Shown piece after piece: positions 1 through 6,635 of a DNA stretch of 6,648 bases; within the stretch, counting starts at the first letter, position 1; each line of letters starts with the position of its first letter. Position numbers and translations under genes: made by a program. The DNA lies in the NCBI GenBank assembly GCA_937911235.1, contig CALDPN010000101.1:1-6648 (forward strand), in the 5' to 3' direction. The notes under the pieces are model-generated. The model did no database searches. It worked only from the letters and a program-made list of their open reading frames with translations, and was not told the origin of the DNA. The stretch comes from an uncultured Bacteroidales bacterium. Lineage in GTDB: Bacteria > Bacteroidota > Bacteroidia > Bacteroidales > Paludibacteraceae.

Positions 1-1180
1 AAAACAATTGAAGTATTACTTGTGAATACGCAACAGCATTCACTTCGAAAAAACTAGCTATATAAATTGTTATTGGAGCACATACAAAACGTACTATTGT
101 CCAAATAAACTTGATATCTGTTCTACCTTTTGCTATAACTAAATTACCTGCAGGTTCCCCTATAGAAGCAAAAATCCCCCAAAACGCAAGTATTCGCACA
201 AAAGTAGCTGCACTTGCATATTTTTCACTAAAAAATATATTCACAACTTCTTCAGAGAAAATAGAAAGTGCAATTAATACTGGTATATTTATAAATGCTA
301 TAATCGATATAATTCTTGAGTAATTTATCTTTATTTTCTCTGGTTCATTTTGTAATTTAGCTAATATTGGAATTGTAACAGAATTTATAATTGGATTAAT
401 TACTTTCATTACCTTCATTGCCAATTCTTTCCCCATATTATAGAGTCCTAGAACTTCCAAACCAAATAATCTTCCTACTAAAATAACATCAATTTTATAG
501 GATATATAGTCCATTAATTGTGCACCAGTATCGTAGATTCCAATTTTAAAAAAATCTTTGATCTCTGCCATATTAAAATGTAATTGCACTTTAAATTGTT
601 TTCTTCCAGCTATAGACAGTACTATCGCTACGAATAATCCTCTAATTAATGTCGGAAATATTAAAGAATATATCCCTGAACCTAAAACACAAAATAAAAT
701 AGTAGTTAAAAATAGAATAATATTACCAATTATTCCAACTTTTGATATAAATGAAAACTCTAAATTTTTTTGTTTAATGGTATGGAATATTTTTCCAAAA
801 GGTGCTAATAAAATTCCTAATGCAGCTAAACATATAAGATGCGTAAGATTTAAATCATTATAAAACAAAGCTATTGGATAAGCTGCTAAGCAAACTAACA
901 CAAATATTGACACATTCAATATCCAGTTAAACCAATAAATACTATTATACTGATTGTTGGTTATATTCTGTTTATGCATCATAGCTGCATACATACCTAA
1001 ATCAGTAAATAAACCGACCATACCTATAACAACATGTATAATAGACATAGTACCAAAATCCGCCTTGTCTATATAGCGTGCTACAATCATCAATTGCACC
1101 ACACTAAGTAAATCTGTAGTAATTTTGGCTACGCTATTCCACTTAATACCACTTAATGCTTGTTGTTTTATAGATGCCAC
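1..1180 (-). CDS. Polysaccharide flippase, MOP superfamily (Wzx/WzxC-like), C-terminus outside window
   Basis: Reading the minus strand from 1180 gives 393 uninterrupted codons to the left edge with no stop, so the 3' end is missing; complete members of this family are usually about 480-500 residues. The protein is very hydrophobic with many membrane spans. It begins VASIKQQALSGIKWNSVAK, the usual opening of WzxC/TuaB-type exporters, followed by an ARYIDKADFGTMSII segment (about 34-48). The family's second-half signature is at about 214-275 (GIYDTGAQLMDYI, VGRLFGLEVLGLYNMGKEL, then a PILAKLQ motif). The predicted role is to flip undecaprenyl-linked repeat units across the inner membrane. The start is a GTG at 1178-1180: an in-frame TAA lies four codons upstream, and the next Met (residue 31) would remove the conserved opening. 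No Shine-Dalgarno is visible. The gene is divergent from the O-acyltransferase gene. The family is secure; the exported glycan is unknown. Confidence 0.9.
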   Translation of the reverse strand, partial: MASIKQQALSGIKWNSVAKITTDLLSVVQLMIVARYIDKADFGTMSIIHVVIGMVGLFTDLGMYAAMMHKQNITNNQYNSIYWFNWILNVSIFVLVCLAAYPIALFYNDLNLTHLICLAALGILLAPFGKIFHTIKQKNLEFSFISKVGIIGNIILFLTTILFCVLGSGIYSLIFPTLIRGLFVAIVLSIAGRKQFKVQLHFNMAEIKDFFKIGIYDTGAQLMDYISYKIDVILVGRLFGLEVLGLYNMGKELAMKVMKVINPIINSVTIPILAKLQNEPEKIKINYSRIISIIAFINIPVLIALSIFSEEVVNIFFSEKYASAATFVRILAFWGIFASIGEPAGNLVIAKGRTDIKFIWTIVRFVCAPITIYIASFFEVNAVAYSQVILQLF

Positions 1181-1223
1181 TGCTGTTAGTTATATTTCTT
1201 ACAAATCTTTAATATCAAACGCA

Positions 1224-1253
1224 CAAATATATAAATAATGCTTGAATTTCAAA
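1224..1253 (-). promoter_or_regulatory. Bacteroidota-type promoter for the flippase gene
   Basis: On the minus strand TTTG (1253-1250) is followed after 18 bases by TATATTTG (1231-1224). This is a full match to the -33 TTTG / -7 TAnnTTTG arrangement of the primary sigma factor of Bacteroidota. It predicts a transcript start near 1217 and a leader of roughly 35-40 bases before the GTG at 1180. Seen by eye; not measured. Confidence 0.7.
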
Positions 1254-1288
1254 CGTTTTTAGCATTAAACTTATTAACAATATGAAAA

Positions 1289-1321
1289 TTTATAAATTTC
1301 TCTTTTTTTTCCCTATCTTTG
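1289..1321 (+). promoter_or_regulatory. Bacteroidota-type promoter for the MBOAT/SGNH pair
   Basis: TATCTTTG at 1314-1321 is a full match to the TAnnTTTG -7 element and lies 37 bases before the ATG at 1359. The -33 element is weak: the best candidate is TTTA at 1289-1292, 21 bases upstream. A run of eight T (1303-1310) sits in the spacer. The leader after the -7 box is A-rich with no Shine-Dalgarno, as is usual in this phylum. Confidence 0.65.
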
Positions 1322-1358
1322 CAAAACCTTTAAACCAAACACAACAAATTACAATAAA

Positions 1359-2850
1359 ATGTTATTCAACTCACTCGAATTTGCTATATTTTTGCCGATA
1401 GTGTTTATTATCTATTGGTTTGTATTGCAAAAGAATCTCAAACTACAAAACCTGTTTATTGTAGTAGTTTCATACATCTTTTATGGATGGTGGGACTATC
1501 GTTTCTTATTCCTTATTGCTCTTACTTCATTCTGCAGTTGGCTTAGTGGTGTGCTTATAGAAAAGGTAAGAGAACGTTCTACCCCCCCCCACCTGGTTTT
1601 CTGCTAAAACACTACTAATCAGCAATATAATCCTAAATTTAGCAATATTAGGATTCTTCAAATATTACAATTTCTTCGTTGATAGTTTTATTGACCTCTT
1701 CGGAGCGTTTGGGATAACATTACAATCTAGCACATTAAACATAATCCTGCCTGTTGGCATTAGTTTCTATACTTTCCAAGCATTGAGTTATAGCATTGAC
1801 GTCTATCGCAAAAAAATAGAACCAACCAAAGACATTGTGGCATTTTTCGCATTCGTGAGTTTCTTCCCACAACTTGTGGCAGGACCTATTGAACGTGCTA
1901 CTAACCTACTCCCACAATTCTACACTTCTCGTAAGTTTGACTACGACACAGCAGTTGATGGTATGCGTCAAATCCTATGGGGTTTGTTAAAAAAAATTGT
2001 TGTAGCAGACAACTGTGCTATTTATGTAAACGAAGTTTTTGCAGACTATACCAACCAAAGTGGTAGCACACTACTTCTTGGTGCTATATTCTTTGCATTC
2101 CAAATTTATGGTGATTTCTCTGGTTATTCAGACATTGCCATTGGTATCGCCAAACTATTCGGAATAAAACTGCTTCGCAACTTCAATGTTCCTTATTTCT
2201 CACGTGATATTGCAGAGTTTTGGCGCCGTTGGCACATATCACTAAACACTTGGTTTGTAGATTATTTATACATTCCATTGGGTGGTTCTAGACCATATGT
2301 TTCACCAGATAGCAAATATCCAGAACTAACCAAGAAAGCAAAAGTAATACGCAATACCTTTGCGATTTTCCTTACAAGTGGACTTTGGCATGGGGCAAAT
2401 TGGACATTCGTAGCATGGGGTGCTTATCACGCCCTACTCTTCATTCCACTAATTCTTTTAGGCAAAAACAAACGCTTCACTGACACAGTTGCAACCGGCA
2501 GAATACTACCAAATATTCGCGAAATCTTTCAAATGCTACTTACTTTCCTACTTGTAGTAATCGGTTGGGTATTCTTCCGTGCAGAAACCATAACACAAGC
2601 ATTTGAGTATTTGGGAGGAATGTTTAATAGTAGTTTGGTGAGTTTGCCATATATTCCATCTGGAACTATAAGAACATTTGCATCTATATGTATATTATTA
2701 CTCGCAGAATGGTGTTTTAGACTAAAGAATCACCCATTTGAGATTTCTAACTTCAACATAATATTAAGATATATTATCTACTATATTCTAATACTTATCA
2801 CACTTGAGTTTGGAGCAAACAGTCAATCATTTATCTATTTCCAATTCTAA
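1359..2850 (+). pseudogene. Membrane-bound O-acyltransferase (MBOAT, AlgI/DltB-like), frameshifted at a C9 tract
   Basis: MBOAT proteins sit in the inner membrane and, with a periplasmic partner, O-acylate (commonly O-acetylate) polysaccharides. The first frame (ATG 1359) opens MLFNSLEFAIFLPIVFIIYW and includes FYGWWDYRFLFLI, but ends at a TAA at 1605-1607 after 82 residues. The rest of the protein continues without a break in the +1 frame from the C run at 1582-1590 to the TAA at 2848-2850. With eight C the product would be 496 residues, normal for the family. In that numbering, family landmarks are LGFFKYYNFF, FFPQLVAGPIERA, QIYGDFSGYSDIAIGIA, FWRRWHISLNTWF (His292), SGLWHGANWTF (catalytic His344) and GWVFFRAET. 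The TTG at 1783 is not a credible start, because it falls inside a conserved segment. As given, the gene cannot make a full product except by slippage. It is either a phase-OFF allele, a recent mutation or a sequencing error. Family call firm; substrate unknown. Confidence 0.9.
1582..1590 (+). repeat. Mononucleotide tract of nine C inside the MBOAT gene
   Basis: Nine consecutive C lie in an otherwise AT-rich gene, in a stretch encoding a polar loop between membrane segments (around residues 75-78). The reading frame changes here and nowhere else. Tract lengths of 5, 8 or 11 C keep the frame. Nine C ends at the TAA at 1605-1607, and ten C would end at a TAA about a dozen codons after the tract. 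Confidence 0.9.
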
Positions 2851-3863
2851 TGAAAAAATTTATTCTTACAATATCGTGCTTTTTTGTTATTCCAATACTA
2901 CTACTACTATCTATCTATTATTGGACTGACCCATTTAAGATTTTAAAACCATTTGACATCAATGATGTTGACGCGACTAATAGAGAATATATGTCAACTG
3001 AATTATTTATAAAAAATAAAGATTCTATTGAATATAACTCATTTATCTTTGGTAGTTCACGTGCTGGTGGTTTTAATACATATACATGGGAAATGCACCT
3101 TGACTCTACGGCTTCACCATATTTATTTCAAGCATGGTCAGAGACTCTTACTGGAATATATCTTAAATTAGACTTCTTAGATAAGAACAATACAAATATC
3201 GACAATGCAATATTATTGTTTGACATTCCATCTACTTTTGCAAAAGAACAATTACCTACAGAAGTTCTTACATTAAAACATTATTGTTTTACAAATACAA
3301 GTCATTTTCGATATTCAATGACACAATTTTATAATTTCTGTCAAAAACCATCATTATGGATATCAAGTATTAAAAAGAAAATAAACAACACCCAAATCCC
3401 ATATTCTGCAGACCTAATTACTAATGATTGGGAAGCAAAAAATAAAGATAATTATGATTACCTTCCAAAACAAGATAGTCTAAAATCATGTAGCGAAAAA
3501 ACGAAGAAAACATTCTTATATAATCACGAGAAAAATAAAAATAAACCTCAAAAAGTAAGTAATCAATTAATTAATAATGAATTCCAAAGCATATTAGAAG
3601 ATATTAAAGAGATTCTATCCAAACACAAAACAAATTATCATATTGTAATATCTCCAGCAATTTGTAGTTCAAATCCAAAAATAAATCAAGAAGACTTAGC
3701 AATTATTGAGAATATTTTTGGGAAGGACAAGGTGCATAATTATTCAGAATGTAATGATATTACAAATGATTATAACAATTTTTCCGATCCAGGTCATTTT
3801 GGTCTCCGAGTTGGATATTTAATTTTTGAAGATATTTATAAAAATGAGGTAGTAATTAAATGA
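2850..3863 (+). CDS. SGNH-hydrolase-like protein, partner of the MBOAT O-acyltransferase
   Basis: A 337-residue protein with a short charged N-terminus (MKK) and one hydrophobic segment (about 4-24), predicted to anchor it in the inner membrane with the catalytic domain in the periplasm. Block I of the SGNH fold appears as FIFGSSRAGG (about 65-74), with Ser70 the likely nucleophile in a GSS version of GDS. Block V appears as SDPGHFG, with Asp313 and His316 completing the triad. The middle of the protein is not recognisable by eye. Such proteins work beside MBOATs (compare AlgI with AlgJ/AlgX, PatA with PatB, DltB with DltD) and complete acyl transfer to the glycan. The ATG overlaps the MBOAT stop (TAATG), implying translational coupling; loss of MBOAT translation at the C tract may therefore lower this product too. 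The gene is very AT-rich. The exact substrate and acyl group are unknown. Confidence 0.8.
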   Translation: MKKFILTISCFFVIPILLLLSIYYWTDPFKILKPFDINDVDATNREYMSTELFIKNKDSIEYNSFIFGSSRAGGFNTYTWEMHLDSTASPYLFQAWSETLTGIYLKLDFLDKNNTNIDNAILLFDIPSTFAKEQLPTEVLTLKHYCFTNTSHFRYSMTQFYNFCQKPSLWISSIKKKINNTQIPYSADLITNDWEAKNKDNYDYLPKQDSLKSCSEKTKKTFLYNHEKNKNKPQKVSNQLINNEFQSILEDIKEILSKHKTNYHIVISPAICSSNPKINQEDLAIIENIFGKDKVHNYSECNDITNDYNNFSDPGHFGLRVGYLIFEDIYKNEVVIK

Positions 3864-3880
3864 TAATAATTACCAACAAC

Positions 3881-3929
3881 AACCGACCCTACAGATTCAT
3901 CGTTTTGAATTTCATAGGGTCGGTTTATT
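3881..3929 (+). terminator. Hairpin terminator after the SGNH gene (palindromic repeat copy 1)
   Basis: Arms 3881-3891 (AACCGACCCTA) and 3915-3925 (TAGGGTCGGTT) form an 11-bp perfect stem. The 23-base loop holds a smaller 5-bp stem (ATTCA/TGAAT). A T-rich stretch (TTTATTTT) follows on the plus strand, 18 bases after the TGA at 3861-3863. The T-rich tail is only on this side, so it serves the plus-strand pair first, though the stem could also stop the convergent glycosyltransferase transcript. A near-identical copy, on the opposite strand, lies at 5205-5253. Confidence 0.85.
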
Positions 3930-3956
3930 TTATGAAATTAGATGTATAATTTACAC

Positions 3957-3977
3957 CATTTCACATTTCACATTTCA
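3957..3977 (+). repeat. Three tandem copies of CATTTCA
   Basis: The heptamer CATTTCA occurs three times in a row without mismatch, just past the end of the convergent glycosyltransferase gene. No function is apparent; it may be simple slippage in a non-coding spacer. Confidence 0.6.
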
Positions 3978-3995
3978 CACTCCATCTGTCCCCTC

Positions 3996-4973
3996 TCACA
4001 CCATTATTTTCAGTACCTTATCAATTGCTCTCACAAGAATAGTTGATTTGTACTTTTGAGTTTTTCTAAGGTATTGGTGCAGAAGTTTTATCCATATATT
4101 TCTTGGATCTTTGAGGTTGTAAGTTTCAATAAAATCATTGTCCCAAATATCTAGTTTGGCAATTTTCTTTAAATCTGAAGAATTTCTCTCAAGGATATAT
4201 TCATCAAACCAAAATTTCTTTGAAGTAGTATCCACCTCATTTAAGACATTTATCCGTTTGCCATAATTAAGGTATTTTTCGTCTATAGGATATTCTTCGA
4301 GTTTTTTCTGATATCTATAATTACGAGACAAACTTATCACAGAGCGATGGTTGATCTGATAATCTACATAAGTGTAAAATCTACACTTGCTTGCCACTCT
4401 ACTCATATTTAGATACGCAAGGTGAAGAATCCTAAAATCGTTTACATAATGTAATTGTTGGTTCTGTATTGGATATGGTATGCGCATTGAGTGCATATTG
4501 CGCACATAGTTTGAGTGAGGTTCTTTGCCATCGTCGTGAAACATCCACGGATAATACACCGAGTCGCCAAAATTTTTCTTATTTGGTGAAAGTTCTGCCC
4601 ATTTAAACCAAAACACTGCACCTGGATTTGAATTTAATATTGATTTCCAATCATTTGTGTTGATGTAGTTTGCTGAGAAAATTTCATCTGCATCTAATCC
4701 AAATAAAATACAATCTCTATGATTTGCTATTTCGCGGGCCTTTGTCACAAGCATCGACTGACGCTCTGCTTCATTGAAGTCTTGATTGTTGTTGTCTATT
4801 ACAATTACTTTTTCATATTGCTTATAAATATCTCTGCTACCATCTGTAGACATTTGGTCGGCAATAATTATAAAATCTGCCCAAGTAGAAGTAGTTTTTA
4901 AAAATGCGTGTAACACCCATGCCTCGTTACGTACTGGAGTCATTGCTATAAATAGAGGTCTAATCTTTTCCAT
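3996..4973 (-). CDS. Glycosyltransferase, GT2-like (GT-A fold)
   Basis: A 325-residue protein without clear membrane segments, expected to act at the cytoplasmic face of the membrane on the growing lipid-linked sugar. The N-terminal half has the GT-A nucleotide-sugar fold: MTPVRNEAWVLHAFL (11-25), then IIADQMSTDGSRDI with Asp44 in the usual STDGS turn. At about 93-97 LDADE supplies the metal-binding DxD (Asp94, Asp96). The rest (WFKWAELSP, YYPWMFHDDGKEP, LHLAYLNMSRVASK) resembles the 'Glyco_tranf_2_4' type of GT2 enzyme. The basic C-terminal tail (about 290-325) may touch the membrane. The ATG at 4973 is supported by an upstream GGAGGG. The gene is convergent with the acyltransferase pair, is much more AT-rich than fcl, and stands alone between two copies of the same palindromic terminator. 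It probably has its own promoter, which I could not identify. Donor and acceptor sugars cannot be told from sequence. Confidence 0.85.
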   Translation of the reverse strand: MEKIRPLFIAMTPVRNEAWVLHAFLKTTSTWADFIIIADQMSTDGSRDIYKQYEKVIVIDNNNQDFNEAERQSMLVTKAREIANHRDCILFGLDADEIFSANYINTNDWKSILNSNPGAVFWFKWAELSPNKKNFGDSVYYPWMFHDDGKEPHSNYVRNMHSMRIPYPIQNQQLHYVNDFRILHLAYLNMSRVASKCRFYTYVDYQINHRSVISLSRNYRYQKKLEEYPIDEKYLNYGKRINVLNEVDTTSKKFWFDEYILERNSSDLKKIAKLDIWDNDFIETYNLKDPRNIWIKLLHQYLRKTQKYKSTILVRAIDKVLKIMV

Positions 4974-4981
4974 AACTCAGT

Positions 4982-4987
4982 CCCTCC
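4982..4987 (-). promoter_or_regulatory. Shine-Dalgarno site for the glycosyltransferase
   Basis: The minus strand carries GGAGGG with an 8-base spacer before the ATG at 4973. This is a good anti-16S match, unlike the A-rich leader of the MBOAT gene and the leader of the flippase, and it supports the chosen start. Confidence 0.55.
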
Positions 4988-5204
4988 ATTCATTCTAAAA
5001 TTTATATTCTTTTTCATAACTAATATCTTTTAATTGTTTTGTATCAGCGAATATAAAACAAAATAAAACACCAAGATATTAACAAAAATGAAATAAAATC
5101 AATAATATATTATTTTAACTATATCATGTTAGTTCTGCAGATTTTTTAAGAGATTAAATACTAAAACGTTACAAATCTGATACAAAAAAGATAAATGAGG
5201 ATAC
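4988..5204. other. AT-rich intergenic spacer, nothing recognised
   Basis: Roughly 220 bases of very AT-rich DNA between the glycosyltransferase start and the fcl terminator. No credible reading frame or RNA gene is visible. Because the terminator at 5205-5253 should stop fcl transcripts, the glycosyltransferase promoter ought to be here. The only near match on the minus strand is TATCTTTT at 5193-5186 (one base off TAnnTTTG), far from the start codon, so I do not call it. Confidence 0.5.
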
Positions 5205-5253
5205 AAAAAACCGACCCTACGAGTATTCAAATTGATGAATCTGTAGGGTCGGT
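5205..5253 (-). terminator. Intrinsic terminator of the gmd-fcl operon (palindromic repeat copy 2)
   Basis: Arms 5210-5220 and 5243-5253 pair perfectly over 11 bp (ACCGACCCTAC with its complement). The loop contains an inner ATTCA/TGAAT stem. On the minus strand the stem begins 24 bases after the fcl stop and runs straight into six T (5210-5205), a classic intrinsic terminator. Read on the minus strand, its first 20 bases (5253-5234) are identical to 3882-3901 of copy 1. Confidence 0.9.
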
Positions 5254-5277
5254 CATTATTTTGCTATAAGTTCGTTT

Positions 5278-6219
5278 TTATCTTTCTGCTCGCATTGGGT
5301 TTGTTAGGAAGTCTTCGTATGCCATGCGAATACCATCACGAAGTTCTGTTTTATAGGTCCAGCCTAGGGCGGTGGCTTTGCTTACATCTAGTAGTTTGCG
5401 TGGTGTGCCATTTGGACGGGTGGTATCCCACTTTATTTTGCCTTCGTATCCTACAGTTTCTGCCACTAATGTAGTCAAATCTTTGATGCTTATTTCTTTA
5501 CCTGTGCCTGCGTTTACGGTTTCGTTGCCACTATAGTTGTTCATTAAGAATACGCATAGGTTTGCCAAGTCATCCACATAAAGGAACTCACGTAGTGGAC
5601 TGCCATCACCCCAGCAAGTAACTGTTTCTAATCCTGCTTCTTTTGCTTCGTGGAAACGACGAATAAGTGCAGGAAGCACGTGAGAGTGCTCTGGGTGGTA
5701 ATTGTCATTAGGACCATAAAGGTTTGTTGGCATTAGGCTGATAAAGTCTGTGCCGTACTGACGATTTAGGTACTCACAATATTTTAGTCCAGAGATTTTT
5801 GCTAGTGCGTAAGCTTCATTTGTTGGTTCTAATGAAGATGTTAACAAGCAACTCTCAGGCATAGGTTGTGGAGCAAGGCGTGGATAGATGCAAGATGAAC
5901 CAAGGAATTCTAGTTTTTTACAACCATTTTTCCATGCTGCATGAATCACGTTCATCTCTAGCATCATGTTGTGATACATAAAGTCTGCTAAACCTTGTGA
6001 GTTTGCAATAATGCCACCTACTTTAGCAGCTGCAAGGAATACGTATTCTGGTTTTTCTGTCGCAAAGAACTCATTCACTGCTTGTTGATTGATTAAATCA
6101 AGTTCAGCGTGTGTACGTGTTATGATATTGGTATAGCCTTGGCGTGTAAGTTCACGCACTATAGCACTACCTACCATACCACGGTGACCTGCAACGTATA
6201 TTTTTGATGTTAGTTCCAT
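5278..6219 (-). CDS. fcl: GDP-L-fucose synthase (GDP-4-keto-6-deoxymannose 3,5-epimerase/4-reductase)
   Basis: A cytoplasmic NADP(H)-dependent enzyme of the extended SDR family, also called WcaG. It epimerises C3 and C5 of GDP-4-keto-6-deoxy-D-mannose, then reduces C4 to give GDP-L-fucose, the donor for fucosylated glycans. The 313 residues are a normal full length. The Rossmann glycine motif is [11 protein letters not shown] (9-19). The GSSCIYP motif (107-113) carries the catalytic Ser108 and Cys110, and EAYALAK (135-141) supplies Tyr137 and Lys141. His180 in [16 protein letters not shown] matches the catalytic His179 of the E. coli enzyme. [17 protein letters not shown] (about 203-219) is the usual substrate-binding stretch. 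All key residues are present, so the enzyme should be active. Its ATG overlaps the stop of the upstream gmd remnant by one base (TAATG), as in a standard gmd-fcl operon, and a strong terminator follows. It is visibly less AT-rich than the genes to its left. Confidence 0.97.
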   Translation of the reverse strand: MELTSKIYVAGHRGMVGSAIVRELTRQGYTNIITRTHAELDLINQQAVNEFFATEKPEYVFLAAAKVGGIIANSQGLADFMYHNMMLEMNVIHAAWKNGCKKLEFLGSSCIYPRLAPQPMPESCLLTSSLEPTNEAYALAKISGLKYCEYLNRQYGTDFISLMPTNLYGPNDNYHPEHSHVLPALIRRFHEAKEAGLETVTCWGDGSPLREFLYVDDLANLCVFLMNNYSGNETVNAGTGKEISIKDLTTLVAETVGYEGKIKWDTTRPNGTPRKLLDVSKATALGWTYKTELRDGIRMAYEDFLTNPMRAER

Positions 6220-6635
6220 TATTTTACAATACCTTTTTCTAGATATTCAGCTAAGTTTGTTCTTACGTGCTCTGATGCTCTCTCTACTGCAACTTTTTCC
6301 ATGTCGTGTTTTACCATAAGTTCAACAAGCTGGCTGAAAGAGGTGCGTTTGGTAGGGTCCCAACCTAGTTCGCGTTTTGCTTTTGAAGGGTCGCCCCATA
6401 GGTTTACTACGTCTGTTGGACGATAGAAATCTGGTGAAACTTCTATAAGTACACGACCTGTAGCTTTGTCTATACCTTTTTTCTTAAGGAGTAAAAGGGG
6501 GATGAACACAAGTGCAGCAACAACTGCGATAAGTATAGCCACAACCCAATCACGAAGTTCCTTTTTCCAATCGAGCTTTTCAAAATATGACAAAGGGCAA
6601 GAATAAAAAGTATTCAAATCATACACTCTCAACAC
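6219..6635 (-). pseudogene. gmd: C-terminal remnant of GDP-mannose 4,6-dehydratase fused to an unrelated membrane segment
   Basis: Gmd converts GDP-D-mannose to GDP-4-keto-6-deoxymannose, the substrate of Fcl. Read from a GTG at 6633-6635 the product is 138 residues. Only residues from about 54 on are Gmd-like: GIDKATGRVLIEVSPDFYRPTDVVNLWGDPSKAKRELGW and the helical tail to GIVK match the Gmd C-terminus. Full Gmd is about 350-375 residues; the GxxGxxG NADP site and the catalytic Thr/Glu/Tyr/Lys are absent, so this cannot be a working dehydratase. The first 53 residues are foreign to Gmd: a polar stretch (YDLNTFYSCPLSYFEKLDWKKELRDW without its first residues) and one hydrophobic helix (31-50) ending in KKK. 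I do not recognise their source. No stop lies between the GTG and the right edge, so the frame may continue past 6648 and the true start may be outside. It could be a deletion fusion or an assembly chimera. The Gmd C-terminal assignment is firm; the N-terminal origin is open. Confidence 0.8.

Noticed and set aside
111..323. Plus-strand reading frame of 70 codons
   Set aside because: It is antisense to the flippase, whose minus-strand frame is open across the whole stretch and matches a known family; the 70-residue product has no recognisable features.
558..863. Plus-strand reading frame of 101 codons
   Set aside because: It is also antisense to the flippase, and its product looks like a reverse-strand translation with no domain.
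1359..1607. A genuine stand-alone 82-residue membrane protein
   Set aside because: Its sequence is the N-terminus of an MBOAT and it ends a few codons after the C tract, so it is a frameshift product.
1783..2850. An independent 355-residue acyltransferase starting at the TTG at 1783
   Set aside because: The same frame continues upstream to the C tract with clear MBOAT sequence (LGFFKYYNFF, LPVGISFYTFQAL). The TTG is an internal Leu codon and a product from it would lack several membrane segments.
4719..4901. Plus-strand reading frame of 60 codons
   Set aside because: It lies antisense to the conserved N-terminal catalytic part of the GT2 gene and has no upstream signals.
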